Shown: positions 7,058 through 14,494, numbered from the stretch's first letter. The stretch: DNA of 16,596 nucleotides from REEB506 sp040381035 (GCA_040381035.1 JBEIHY010000071.1:1-16596), one strand, 5' to 3'. Made by a program: numbers and translations. The notes: generated from the letters alone by a model not told the origin.

Positions 7058-7453
7058 TCAGTACACCTTGCAGAGCACTTCGCCGCCGACGTTCTGAGCG
7101 CGCGCGGCCGCGTCGCTCATCACGCCCTTCGGCGTCGACAGGATGGCGATGCCGAGACCGTTGCGCACCAGCCGCAGATCGCGGATCGAGCTGTAGACGC
7201 GCCGGCCCGGCTTGGAGACGCGGGTGATTTCAGAAATCACCGGCGCGCCTTCGTAATATTTAAGCTGGATCTCCAGCTCCTTTTTCCCGTCGCGGTCCAC
7301 CTCTTGGTAGGCGCGGATATAGCCTTCCTGCTGCAGCACTTCCAACACGCGCGCACGCAGCGTGGAAGCAGGCGAGGCGACCGTGCTGCGGCCGCGCATA
7401 TGGGCGTTGCGGATACGGGTGATCATGTCACCGAGAGGATCGTTCAAATTCAT
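7058..7453 (-). CDS. rpsH: 30S ribosomal protein S8
   Basis: S8 is a primary 16S rRNA binder (helix 21) and, in E. coli, the translational repressor of the spc operon. The product is 131 residues. It begins with MNLNDPLGDMITRIRNA and ends with LSTPKGVMSDAAAR...GGEVLCKVY, the standard C-terminus. It follows rpsN by 11 nt with an AAGGGGGG stretch as ribosome-binding site. Autoregulation by S8 is known only from other bacteria. I did not identify a convincing S8 target mimic here. Confidence 0.98.
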   Translation of the reverse strand: MNLNDPLGDMITRIRNAHMRGRSTVASPASTLRARVLEVLQQEGYIRAYQEVDRDGKKELEIQLKYYEGAPVISEITRVSKPGRRVYSSIRDLRLVRNGLGIAILSTPKGVMSDAAARAQNVGGEVLCKVY

Positions 7454-7464
7454 CGCATCCCCCC

Positions 7465-7770
7465 TTACCAGCTCGACTTGACCATGCCGGGGATTTGCCC
7501 GCGCGAGGCGAGTTCCCGCAGCGCAATCCGGCTCATTTTCAGCTTGCGATAAAACGCGCGCGGACGCCCCGTGATCTCGCAGCGATTGCGCACGCGGTTG
7601 GGCGAAGAGTTGCGCGGCAGCTGCGCCAGCTTCATGCGCGCGTCATAGCGATCTTCCAGCGGCAGGCTGTCGTCCAAGGCGATCTTCTTCAAGCGTTGGC
7701 GCTTGCCAGAATACTTCTTGGCCAGCTTGCGTCGCTTTTCGTTGCGCTCCACTGAGCTTGTCTTTGCCAT
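7465..7770 (-). CDS. rpsN: 30S ribosomal protein S14, zinc-free type
   Basis: S14 is located in the 30S head and is assembled late. The product is 101 residues, the long form. It lacks the CXXC...CXXC zinc ribbon of the 61-residue type and has only one cysteine (NRCEITGRPRAFYRKLKMSR). The start at 7770 (MAKTSSVERNEKRRKL) fits the family and is preceded by GGAGAG. The 47 additional upstream codons in the same frame overlap rplE and are not S14-like. It lies 47 nt after rplE. Confidence 0.98.
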   Translation of the reverse strand: MAKTSSVERNEKRRKLAKKYSGKRQRLKKIALDDSLPLEDRYDARMKLAQLPRNSSPNRVRNRCEITGRPRAFYRKLKMSRIALRELASRGQIPGMVKSSW

Positions 7771-7817
7771 AATGCTCTCCGCAGATGTTCCGGGGTGGAC
7801 CGGGTTCGGCCGCCCGA

Positions 7818-8372
7818 TCAGTTCCGGAACGGGAAATTGAATTCCTTCAAAAGCGCCTTGGCTTCCGCATCGCTGCGGGCCGTGGTGCAGATCACGATAT
7901 CCATGCCCCACAGCTGTTCGATCTGGTCGTAGCTGATTTCGGGGAACACGGTGTGCTCCTTCAGGCCCATGGCGTAATTGCCGCGGCCGTCGAAGCTCTT
8001 GCCATTGAGGCCACGGAAGTCTTTCACCCGCGGCAGCGCAATGGTGACCAGGCGATCGAGAAACTCGTACATCTGGTCTTTGCGCAGGGTGACTTTCGCA
8101 CCGATCGCCATGTTCTCGCGGATTTTGAAGCCCGCAATCGATTGCTTGGCCTTGGTCGTCACCGGCTTTTGGCCAGCGATCAGGGTCAGCGAGTCAACCG
8201 CGCTTTTCAGCTTCTTGGAATCGCCGACCGCTTCGCCCACGCCCATATTGATCACGATCTTGTCAAGCTTCGGGATCTGCATGTCGTTGGTGTATTTGAA
8301 CTGCTCGCGCATATTGGAGCGCACCGCATCGCGGTAATGCTGCTTCAGGCGCGGAACATAAGCCTCAGACAT
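7818..8372 (-). CDS. rplE: 50S ribosomal protein L5
   Basis: L5 binds 5S rRNA and forms inter-subunit bridge B1b with S13. The product is 184 residues (E. coli 179). It contains KLDKIVINMGVGEA (about 35-48), the RGLNGKSFDGRGNYAMGL segment and the C-terminal GMDIVICTTARSDAEAKALL. Its ATG overlaps the end of rplX by 8 nt, the deepest coding overlap in the window, so re-initiation after rplX is likely. Confidence 0.98.
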   Translation of the reverse strand: MSEAYVPRLKQHYRDAVRSNMREQFKYTNDMQIPKLDKIVINMGVGEAVGDSKKLKSAVDSLTLIAGQKPVTTKAKQSIAGFKIRENMAIGAKVTLRKDQMYEFLDRLVTIALPRVKDFRGLNGKSFDGRGNYAMGLKEHTVFPEISYDQIEQLWGMDIVICTTARSDAEAKALLKEFNFPFRN

Positions 8373-8685
8373 CGATCTGCACTCCCGAGCCCTTGGCGAC
8401 GCGGACCTTGCGGCCGTCGGCCAGAACCTTGAACCCGATGCGGGTGGGCTTGCCCGTATTGGGATCGCGCAACATCACATTGGAGCTGTGCAGCGGCGCT
8501 TCGATTTCCTTCACCCCGCCATTGGGATCGGCCATGGACGGCTTCACATGGCGCTTGACCATGTTGCAGCCTTCAACGACGACGCGATCTTCACGCGGTA
8601 TGACTTTCAGCACCTTGCCGCCGCGGCCTTTATCCTTGCCGGCAGTGATGATGACAAAATCGTCTTTGCGAATGCGGGCGGCCAT
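8365..8685 (-). CDS. rplX: 50S ribosomal protein L24
   Basis: L24 is an assembly-initiator protein at the tunnel exit. The product is 106 residues (E. coli 104). The KOW motif is clear near the N-terminus (DDFVIITAGKDKGRGGKVLK), followed by the conserved EGCNMVKRHVKP and RIGFKVLADGRKVRVAK. The ATG follows a GGAGG site contained in the end of rplN, and the spacing is 2 nt. Confidence 0.98.
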   Translation of the reverse strand: MAARIRKDDFVIITAGKDKGRGGKVLKVIPREDRVVVEGCNMVKRHVKPSMADPNGGVKEIEAPLHSSNVMLRDPNTGKPTRIGFKVLADGRKVRVAKGSGVQIDV

Positions 8686-8687
8686 GA

Positions 8688-9056
8688 TTACAGCACCTCC
8701 GGCGCGAGCGAGATGATCTTCATGTGGTTCTTGGCGCGCAGTTCACGCGGCACCGGCCCGAAGATGCGGGTGCCGATTGGCTCACCCTGGTTATTGATCA
8801 GCACGGCGGCATTGTTGTCGAAGCGGATCACGCTGCCATCGCGGCGCTTGATGTCCTGGCTGATGCGCACGACGATGGCCTTGCGGACATCGCCCTTCTT
8901 CACGCGGCCCTTCGGTTGCGCCTCTTTGATCGATACAACGATGATATCGCCCACGGTGGCGTAACGGCGTTTGGAGCCGCCCAGCACCTTGATGCACATC
9001 ACGCGCTTGGCGCCGCTATTGTCGGCGACGTCGAGATTGGTTTGCATCTGGATCAT
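8688..9056 (-). CDS. rplN: 50S ribosomal protein L14
   Basis: L14 binds 23S rRNA near the subunit interface and is also the docking site of the silencing factor RsfS. The product is 122 residues. MIQMQTNLDVADNSGAK matches the family start, so the first Met is used rather than Met4. GRVKKGDVRKAIVVR and the C-terminal ELRAKNHMKIISLAPEVL are diagnostic. It begins the spc block after a 35-nt gap from rpsQ that carries a GAGG ribosome-binding site but no obvious promoter. Confidence 0.98.
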   Translation of the reverse strand: MIQMQTNLDVADNSGAKRVMCIKVLGGSKRRYATVGDIIVVSIKEAQPKGRVKKGDVRKAIVVRISQDIKRRDGSVIRFDNNAAVLINNQGEPIGTRIFGPVPRELRAKNHMKIISLAPEVL

Positions 9057-9091
9057 GGTCGATCCTCACATCCTTACACGGCCACGCCGTC

Positions 9092-9331
9092 TTAAAGCTC
9101 AACCTTGCCGACGACTTCCCAAGTCTTCAGCTTGCTCTTCGGGGCGCATTCGCGGATCGAGACACGCTCGCCCACTTTGAACGCATTGGCCTCATCATGA
9201 GCGTGAAACCGCTTCGAGCGTCGCACGGTCTTTTTCAGAACCGGGTGAAGAAACGTTCTTTCCACGCGCACAATGACGGTCTTCTCGCCCTTGTCGCTCA
9301 CGATTTCGCCTTGCATCACGCGCCGGGGCAT
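9092..9331 (-). CDS. rpsQ: 30S ribosomal protein S17
   Basis: S17 is a primary 16S rRNA binder with an OB fold. The product is 79 residues. MPRRVMQGEIVSDKGEKT and the VRRSKRFHAHDE loop followed by VGERVSIRECAP are diagnostic. A strong GAGGAG ribosome-binding site precedes the ATG, in the 10-nt gap after rpmC. It is the last gene of the S10 block. Confidence 0.98.
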   Translation of the reverse strand: MPRRVMQGEIVSDKGEKTVIVRVERTFLHPVLKKTVRRSKRFHAHDEANAFKVGERVSIRECAPKSKLKTWEVVGKVEL

Positions 9332-9341
9332 ATCCGTCTCC

Positions 9342-9542
9342 TCAGGCCGACTTCTTCGGCGCTTTTTGCGCCAACACGGTCAGCACACGCGCAACGTCCC
9401 GACGCACCTGACCGATGCGGGCGGTTTTTTCCAGCTGGCCAGTGGCCTGCTGGAAGCGCAGATTGAATTGTTCTTTCTTCAGACGGGCAAGCTCATCCTT
9501 GAGCTTCTCGACATCCATGCCGCGCAGGTCGGACGGTTTCAT
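9342..9542 (-). CDS. rpmC: 50S ribosomal protein L29
   Basis: L29 is a two-helix protein at the tunnel exit, close to where SRP and trigger factor dock. The product is 66 residues: MKPSDLRGMDVEKLKDEL, then the conserved KKEQFNLRFQQATGQLE and an RRDVARVLTVL helix. The ATG overlaps the rplP stop by one nucleotide (TAATG), indicating translational coupling. A 47-codon in-frame extension upstream lies within rplP and is rejected. Confidence 0.97.
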   Translation of the reverse strand: MKPSDLRGMDVEKLKDELARLKKEQFNLRFQQATGQLEKTARIGQVRRDVARVLTVLAQKAPKKSA

Positions 9543-9958
9543 TATTGGCCCTCCAAGCGGGTGACGATGCGGGTCTTGATCGGCAGCTTGGCCGCGCCAA
9601 GGCGCAGGCTTTCGCGCGCGACATCTTCGGCCACGCCGTCGATCTCGAACATGATCCGGCCGGGATGGACGCGGGCGGCCCAAAATTCGGGCGCCCCCTT
9701 ACCGGAACCCATGCGGACTTCGGTCGGCTTCTTCGACACCGGCACATCCGGGAAGATGCGGATCCACACCCGGCCCTGACGTTTCATCTGGCGGGTGATG
9801 GCGCGGCGGGCGGCTTCGATTTGGCGGGCGGTGACGCGCTCAGGCTCCAGCGCCTTCAGCCCGAACGAGCCGAACGACAGCGCCGTGCCGGCTTTCGCCG
9901 TTCCTCTGATCCGGCCCTTGAAGGCGCGGCGGAAGCGGGTTTTCTTTGGCTGCATCAT
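9542..9958 (-). CDS. rplP: 50S ribosomal protein L16
   Basis: L16 shapes the A-site and is required for peptidyl-transferase assembly. The product is 138 residues, or 137 if the second of two adjacent ATG codons (9955) is used. The core signatures are ARRAITRQMKRQGRVWIRIF, VRMGSGKGAPEFWAARVHPG and MFEIDGVAEDVARES. The E. coli hydroxylated arginine lies in the corresponding VRMG motif, but no hydroxylase gene is seen here. A GGAGGGG site overlaps the rpsC tail, 6 nt gap. Confidence 0.97.
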   Translation of the reverse strand: MMQPKKTRFRRAFKGRIRGTAKAGTALSFGSFGLKALEPERVTARQIEAARRAITRQMKRQGRVWIRIFPDVPVSKKPTEVRMGSGKGAPEFWAARVHPGRIMFEIDGVAEDVARESLRLGAAKLPIKTRIVTRLEGQ

Positions 9959-9964
9959 GGCAGA

Positions 9965-10771
9965 TTAACCTTCCCCTCCGCCTTCGGCTTCCACAGTCTC
10001 GCCACGCGGCGGACGACGTCCGCCCCGGCCACGTCGGTCGCCCGGCGGGCGGTCGTCACGGTCGCGGCGCGGTTCACGGTCGCGGCGCTCGCGCTGCTCT
10101 CCGGTTTCCTGCAGGCGCTTGTCCTGGGCCATCGGGTCATGCTCGAGGATCTCACCTTTGAAGATCCACACCTTCACGCCGATCTTCCCATAGGCTGTGT
10201 TGGCTTCGTAGAAGCCGTAATCGACATCAGCGCGCAGGGTGTGCAGCGGGACGCGGCCTTCGCGATACCATTCCATGCGAGCGATTTCAGCGCCGCCGAG
10301 ACGACCCGACACATTGATCCGGATGCCTTGCGCGCCCAAACGCATCGCCGACTGCATCGCCCGCTTCATCGCCCGGCGGAACGCCACGCGGCGCTCAAGC
10401 TGCTGGGCAACGCCTTCGGCGACGAGATTGGCGTCGGTCTCGGGCTTGCGGACTTCCACCAAATTCAAGAACACTTCGTGGCCCGGCGCCATGATCGACA
10501 GTTCCTTGCGGAGCTTTTCGATGTCGGCGCCTTTCTTGCCGATCACCACACCCGGCTTGGCGGTGTAGATCGTCACGCGGCACTTCTTGTGCGGCCGCTC
10601 GATCACGATCCGGCTAATCCCGGCGCCGGCGAGCTTGTCGCGCAGCATCTTGCGGATCTTGATGTCTTCGTGGAGCAGGCGGGCATAGTCGCCGGTATTG
10701 GCGTACCAGCGGCTATCCCAGGTGCGATTGACGCCGAGCCGCAGCCCGATCGGATTGACCTTCTGGCCCAT
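9965..10771 (-). CDS. rpsC: 30S ribosomal protein S3 with Arg/Asp/Gly-rich C-terminal tail
   Basis: S3 surrounds the mRNA entry channel with S4 and S5. The product is 268 residues against 233 in E. coli. The start MGQKVNPIGLRLGVNRTW is typical. A type II KH domain carries GVVIGKKGADI (about 74-84). The basic helix FRRAMKRAM (about 131-139) corresponds to the region tied to mRNA-helicase activity in E. coli. The C-terminal domain ends around residue 218. After it, roughly 48 residues rich in Arg, Asp, Gly and Pro, with an acidic end, are added. The ATG overlaps the rplV stop by one nucleotide (TGATG). Confidence 0.97.
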   Translation of the reverse strand: MGQKVNPIGLRLGVNRTWDSRWYANTGDYARLLHEDIKIRKMLRDKLAGAGISRIVIERPHKKCRVTIYTAKPGVVIGKKGADIEKLRKELSIMAPGHEVFLNLVEVRKPETDANLVAEGVAQQLERRVAFRRAMKRAMQSAMRLGAQGIRINVSGRLGGAEIARMEWYREGRVPLHTLRADVDYGFYEANTAYGKIGVKVWIFKGEILEHDPMAQDKRLQETGEQRERRDREPRRDRDDRPPGDRRGRGGRRPPRGETVEAEGGGEG

Positions 10772-11166
10772 CAGGCGGCCTCCCCTTCGGCGGTCATGCT
10801 GGTGTCGCGCAAGACGATGGTAATTTGGGAAAACGGCTTTTCGATCCGCATGCCGCGGCCGCGGGCGCGCGTCATCATCCGCTTGAGCACCATGTTGGTG
10901 CCGACATGGGCTTGGACGACGACGAGGCTGTCGATGTCAAGCTCATGATTGTTTTCGGCGTTGGCGATCGCCGACTGCAGGCACTTCAGCACCGGGCCGG
11001 ACACGCGCTTGGGTGAGAAAGCGAGTTCGTTGATCGCCTTTTCCGCCTTCAGGCCGCGGATCGATTGGGCCAGCAGATTGAGCTTGCGCGGGCTGGTGCG
11101 GAGCATCCGCAGCACCGCGCGGGCTTCGTTCTTGGCCTGCTTGGGAGGAGCTTTTTCCTTGGCCAT
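10771..11166 (-). CDS. rplV: 50S ribosomal protein L22
   Basis: L22 reaches from the surface to the constriction of the exit tunnel with its beta hairpin. The product is 131 residues, against 110 in E. coli. The extra length is a charged N-terminus (MAKEKAPPKQAKNEA) and an acidic C-terminus. LRTSPRKLNLLAQSIRG, CLQSAIANAENNH and the hairpin GRGMRIEKPFSQITIVL are diagnostic. The start is 3 nt after the rpsS stop. Confidence 0.98.
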   Translation of the reverse strand: MAKEKAPPKQAKNEARAVLRMLRTSPRKLNLLAQSIRGLKAEKAINELAFSPKRVSGPVLKCLQSAIANAENNHELDIDSLVVVQAHVGTNMVLKRMMTRARGRGMRIEKPFSQITIVLRDTSMTAEGEAA

Positions 11167-11169
11167 GGC

Positions 11170-11448
11170 TTACTTCCGCTTCGCTTTTTTATCGGCGCCG
11201 TGGCCGTAATAGGTCCGCGTCGGCGCAAATTCACCGAGCTTCATGCCGACCATTTCATCACTGACCGACACCGGCACAAAGGTCTTGCCATTGTGGACCT
11301 GGAAGGTGAGGCCGACAAAGTTCGGCAGAACGGTGGAGCGGCGCGACCAGGTTTTGATCGGCTGCGGGCGCGAGCCGGCGGACTGCTTCTCGGCCTTCGC
11401 CAAGAGGTAGCCATCGACAAACGGGCCCTTCCAAACGGAGCGCGGCAT
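11170..11448 (-). CDS. rpsS: 30S ribosomal protein S19
   Basis: S19 pairs with S13 in the 30S head near the A-site tRNA. The product is 92 residues, the usual length: MPRSVWKGPFVDGYLL, then IKTWSRRSTVLPNFVGLTF and VPVSVSDEMVGMKLGEFAPT. A GAGG site overlaps the rplB stop, 7 nt upstream of the ATG. Confidence 0.98.
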   Translation of the reverse strand: MPRSVWKGPFVDGYLLAKAEKQSAGSRPQPIKTWSRRSTVLPNFVGLTFQVHNGKTFVPVSVSDEMVGMKLGEFAPTRTYYGHGADKKAKRK

Positions 11449-11455
11449 GGGAACC

Positions 11456-12292
11456 TCAGCCTGACTTCTTGGCGTTGCGACGACGGATGATCAAACGATC
11501 GGACGACTTGGTTTTGCGGGTTTTGGGTCCGCGGGTCTTCTTGCCCCAGGGCGTCACCGGGTGACGGCCGCCAGAGGTTTTGCCTTCACCGCCCCCATGG
11601 GGGTGATCGACCGGGTTCATGGCAACGCCCCGCACGCTCGGCTTGCGGCCAAGCCAGATGCCGCGGCCGGCCTTGCCCCAGACTTCGTTCATGTTGTCAG
11701 GGTTCGACACAGCGCCGATCGTGGCCATGCACACATCCGGCGCCATGCGAACTTCACCTGACATCATCCGCAGCTGGGCATAACCGGCGTCGCGACCGAC
11801 CACCTGGGCGTAGGAGCCGGCCGCGCGCGCCGCCTGACCGCCCTTGAAGGGCTTCAGCTCGACATTGTGGATGATCGTGCCGACCGGGATGTTCTTCAGC
11901 AACATCGCGTTGCCCGGCTTCACATCGACCTTTTCGCTGGCGATGATTTCATCGCCGACCTTCAGGCGCTGCGGCGCGATGATGTAGGACAGTTCGCCGT
12001 CCTTGTACTTGATCAGCGCGATGAAGGCCGTGCGGTTGGGATCATATTCGATCCGCTCAACCGTGGCCGGCACATCCCATTTGCGGCGCTTGAAATCGAT
12101 GATCCGGTAGGTGCGCTTGTGGCCGCCGGCATGACGGAACGCGGTGACGCGACCCATATTGTTGCGGCCGCCGGATTTGCGCAGGCCCTCGGTCAAGCCT
12201 TTCACGGGCTTGCCTTTGTAGAGTTCCCCGCGGGCGACAATCACCAGCTGGCGACGACCCGGCGATGTCGGGCGGAAAGTCTTCAACGCCAT
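11456..12292 (-). CDS. rplB: 50S ribosomal protein L2
   Basis: L2 is a primary 23S rRNA binder essential for subunit association and peptidyl transfer. The product is 278 residues (E. coli 273). The N-terminal part has FRPTSPGRRQLV, the central OB/SH3-like domains are intact, and the highly conserved VDHPHGGGEGKTSGGRHPVT loop lies near residues 228-247, including the functionally important His (about 230). It starts 1 nt after the rplW stop. Confidence 0.98.
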   Translation of the reverse strand: MALKTFRPTSPGRRQLVIVARGELYKGKPVKGLTEGLRKSGGRNNMGRVTAFRHAGGHKRTYRIIDFKRRKWDVPATVERIEYDPNRTAFIALIKYKDGELSYIIAPQRLKVGDEIIASEKVDVKPGNAMLLKNIPVGTIIHNVELKPFKGGQAARAAGSYAQVVGRDAGYAQLRMMSGEVRMAPDVCMATIGAVSNPDNMNEVWGKAGRGIWLGRKPSVRGVAMNPVDHPHGGGEGKTSGGRHPVTPWGKKTRGPKTRKTKSSDRLIIRRRNAKKSG

Positions 12293-12293
12293 C

Positions 12294-12590
12294 TTACAGC
12301 CCCGTCGTCACGTCGATGGACTGGCCTTCGGCCAGCGTCACAATGGCTTTCTTGGTGTCGGCGCGACGGCCGGCTACGCCCCGGAACCGCTTGGTCTTGC
12401 CCTTGGCGACCAGTGTGTTCACCGCAGTAACCTTCACCTTGAACAAAGCCTCAACGGCCTCTTTCACCTCATCCTTGGTCGCAGTCAGCGGCACGCGAAA
12501 CACGACCTTGTTCTGCTCCGACAGGATCGTCGACTTCTCGGTGATCACCGGCGCAACGATCGCGTCATAATGGCGGGCTTTGACGCTCAT
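12294..12590 (-). CDS. rplW: 50S ribosomal protein L23
   Basis: L23 lies at the tunnel exit and is the docking site for trigger factor and SRP. The product is 98 residues (E. coli 100), with VITEKSTILSEQNKVVFRV, TKDEVKEAVEALFKVKV and the KGKTKRFRGVAGRRADTKKA loop. The ATG overlaps the rplD stop by 4 nt (ATGA). Confidence 0.98.
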   Translation of the reverse strand: MSVKARHYDAIVAPVITEKSTILSEQNKVVFRVPLTATKDEVKEAVEALFKVKVTAVNTLVAKGKTKRFRGVAGRRADTKKAIVTLAEGQSIDVTTGL

Positions 12591-13234
12591 GCCGCGGCTC
12601 CTTCGGTTTTGGCGGCGAAGCGATCGGCGATCGCGGCGACAGCCGATTTGGTCAGCACCAGATGGCGCCGGCGCAGCACGTCATAGACGTTCAGCCCGGC
12701 ATTCGGCAGCACATCCACATTTGGGATATTGCGCGCCGCCAGCGCCAGATTGGCGTCCACTTCCGGGCCCGCGATGATCAGCGCGTTTTCCAGACCGAGT
12801 TTGGTCAGTGCCTTTTTCAGGTCAGAGGTTTTCGGCGCAGCGAGCTTGGCGTCATCCAGAACGATCAGCGTCTGGCTGCCGGCCTTGGATGACAGCGCAT
12901 GGCGCAGCGCCAGCGCGCGGACCTTTTTGGGCAGATCATGGGTGTAGTCGCGCGGGTGGATGGCGTGGGCCATGCCGCCGCCGCGGAAGATCGGAGCATT
13001 GGCTGCGCCGTGACGGGCGCCGCCGGTGCCTTTTTGCTTGTAGATCTTCTTGCGAGAGCGGTTCACCTCGGTGCGGGTGAGCGCCTTATGGGTGCCGGCG
13101 CGGCGCTTGGCGAGTTGGTACTTCACCATGCGCTGGAGAATATCGGCGCGGACTTCGGTGATGCCGAAAATGGCGTCGTCGAGGTCGATCGTACCGGCGG
13201 CTTCCGCCTGGAGGGTTTTAACGTCGAGTTTCAC
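12587..13234 (-). CDS. rplD: 50S ribosomal protein L4, GTG start
   Basis: L4 lines the exit tunnel and in E. coli also represses its own S10 operon. The product is 215 residues. The start codon is GTG (13234-13232) preceded by a GAGGG site overlapping the rplC stop. No in-frame ATG gives a better start. The tunnel loop KKIYKQKGTGGARHGAANAP and FRGGGMAHAIHPRDY are diagnostic, followed by the globular VLDDAKLAAPKTSDL domain. Whether L4 regulates this operon cannot be told from sequence. The long leader upstream of rpsJ would be the place to look. Confidence 0.97.
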   Translation of the reverse strand: MKLDVKTLQAEAAGTIDLDDAIFGITEVRADILQRMVKYQLAKRRAGTHKALTRTEVNRSRKKIYKQKGTGGARHGAANAPIFRGGGMAHAIHPRDYTHDLPKKVRALALRHALSSKAGSQTLIVLDDAKLAAPKTSDLKKALTKLGLENALIIAGPEVDANLALAARNIPNVDVLPNAGLNVYDVLRRRHLVLTKSAVAAIADRFAAKTEGAAA

Positions 13235-13244
13235 GGATGGGCCC

Positions 13245-13931
13245 TCACGCTTTCACGGCTGCCGGGGTCGGCGCCTCGGTCGGGCGCGCGATCTTGGCGG
13301 CGTCGCGCACTTCAACCCAGCTGTTATCTGAGCCAGGAACGGCGCCGCGCACAAAGATCAGGCCGCGCTCAGCGTCGACCTTCACCACGGCGAGGTTTTG
13401 CGTGGTCACGCGCTCAACGCCGAGATGGCCGGCCATTTTCTTGTTCTTGAACACCTTGCCGGGATCTTGGCGCTGGCCGGTGGAGCCGTGCGAGCGGTGC
13501 GACACCGAAACGCCGTGCGTGGCGCGCAAGCCGCCGAAGTTCCAGCGCTTCATCGCGCCGGCAAAACCCTTGCCGATCGTGATGCCGGAGACGTCGATTT
13601 TTTGGCCCGGCACGAAATGCTCGGCGCTGATCACGGCGCCAAGCGGCGGCAGCATGTCTTCCGGCACGCGGAATTCCACGATCTTGGACTTCGGCTCGAC
13701 ATTGGCCTTCGAGAACACGCCGCGGGTGGCCTTGTTCATCCGCTTGACCTTCGGGCTGCCGGCGCCCAGGCGGACCGCGCTGTAGCCGTCCTTTTCCTTG
13801 GTGCGATGGCCAATAACTTGGCAGCCATCGAGCGACAGCACCGTCACCGGCACATGCGCGCCGTCGGCGGCGAAGAGGCGCATCATCCCGACCTTGCGGG
13901 CCAAAACGCCGGTGCGCGTCACGATGCTCAT
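13245..13931 (-). CDS. rplC: 50S ribosomal protein L3
   Basis: L3 is an early-assembly protein whose loop reaches the peptidyl-transferase centre. The product is 228 residues (E. coli 209). It starts MSIVTRTGVLARKVGMMRLF. The WNFGGLRATHGVSVSHRSHG segment and GSTGQRQDPGKVFKNKKMAG (about 149-168) are present, and the latter contains the Gln methylated by PrmB in E. coli. An Ala/Pro tail follows. The ATG at 13931 is one base past the rpsJ stop. A start 11 codons upstream lies within rpsJ and is rejected. Confidence 0.98.
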   Translation of the reverse strand: MSIVTRTGVLARKVGMMRLFAADGAHVPVTVLSLDGCQVIGHRTKEKDGYSAVRLGAGSPKVKRMNKATRGVFSKANVEPKSKIVEFRVPEDMLPPLGAVISAEHFVPGQKIDVSGITIGKGFAGAMKRWNFGGLRATHGVSVSHRSHGSTGQRQDPGKVFKNKKMAGHLGVERVTTQNLAVVKVDAERGLIFVRGAVPGSDNSWVEVRDAAKIARPTEAPTPAAVKA

Positions 13932-13932
13932 C

Positions 13933-14247
13933 TTATTGCCCCAGAACTTGGATCTGGACGTCAACGCCGGCCGACAGGTCGAGCTTCATCAGCGCATCGA
14001 CGGTCTGGGGCGAGGGATTGACGATATCGAGCACCCGCTTGTGGGTGCGTATCTCAAATTGTTCGCGGCTCTTCTTATCAACGTGCGGGCTGCGGTTGAC
14101 CGTGAAGCGCTCGATGCGCGTCGGCAGCGGGATCGGGCCGCGGACATCAGCGCCCGTGCGCTTGGCGGTCGACACGATCTCGCGGGTCGAGACATCGAGC
14201 GTGCGATGGTCGAATGCCTTGAGGCGGATCCTGATGTTCTGATTCAT
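13933..14247 (-). CDS. rpsJ: 30S ribosomal protein S10
   Basis: S10 is a 30S head protein that also partners NusB in transcription antitermination. The product is 104 residues (E. coli 103), from MNQNIRIRLKAFDHRTLD through GPIPLPTRIERFTVNRSPHV to LDLSAGVDVQIQVLGQ. The in-frame extension back to 14400 covers the leader and is not S10-like. No good ribosome-binding site precedes the ATG at 14247 (GACTGACGCT lies immediately upstream), unusual for the first gene of a highly expressed operon. It is the first gene of the S10 block. Confidence 0.98.
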   Translation of the reverse strand: MNQNIRIRLKAFDHRTLDVSTREIVSTAKRTGADVRGPIPLPTRIERFTVNRSPHVDKKSREQFEIRTHKRVLDIVNPSPQTVDALMKLDLSAGVDVQIQVLGQ

Positions 14248-14454
14248 AGCGTCAGTCCAAACCGCGCCACATGCGCCCGTTTCGGGAAACCCGATCGCTG
14301 CGCGCATCCAGCAGAAAATTTTCCCGGGGGTAGGGAAGCGCTTAAGGAAGCGCGCCGCGTCTAACTGCCAAGGGACCAGCACGCCAGAGCGGCCGGTCAA
14401 GCAGCGAAGCGGATCGCGTCTGGCTAAGCCACTGCCGATCCATCGGAGGGCGGG
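14248..14454 (-). promoter_or_regulatory. Leader (5' UTR) of the S10 operon with stem-loops
   Basis: About 200 nt separate the candidate promoter from the rpsJ ATG, with no coding signal. On the minus strand, near the predicted 5' end, GGATCG and CGATCC (14436-14441 and 14411-14416) enclose an inner TGGC-TTA-GCCA hairpin, forming a bulged stem-loop. A second hairpin, TCGGG-TTT-CCCGA, lies at 14282-14294, about 35-47 nt before the start codon. A 10-bp palindrome, GAAAATTTTC, sits at 14314-14323. A structured leader is where autoregulation of S10 operons acts in gammaproteobacteria (by L4). A similar role here is inference. Confidence 0.5.
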
Positions 14455-14483
14455 TACCTAACCAACCGTCACTCCCCCGTCAA
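14455..14483 (-). promoter_or_regulatory. Candidate promoter of the S10 operon
   Basis: On the minus strand TTGACG (14483-14478), embedded in GCTTGACGGGG, is followed after 17 nt by TAGGTA (14460-14455). The -35 element is near consensus, and alphaproteobacterial housekeeping promoters often show TTGACG with a poor -10. The -10 match here is weak, so the exact start is uncertain. Position between the upstream hairpin and the rpsJ leader supports it. A further TTGACC at 14400-14395 lacks any acceptable -10. Confidence 0.45.
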
Positions 14484-14494
14484 GCGCGGCTGGG

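Noticed and set aside
9545..10948. 467-codon plus-strand open frame opposite rplP, rpsC and rplV
   Set aside because: Shadow of the minus-strand ribosomal genes, with no family resemblance and no proper initiation region.
14314..14323. GAAAATTTTC palindrome as an operator in the S10 leader
   Set aside because: It lies well downstream of the candidate promoter, and a 10-bp AT palindrome alone is too little evidence for a repressor site.
14248..14400. N-terminal extension of rpsJ to an upstream ATG
   Set aside because: The added 51 residues cover the leader with its hairpins, do not resemble S10 and lack a ribosome-binding site.
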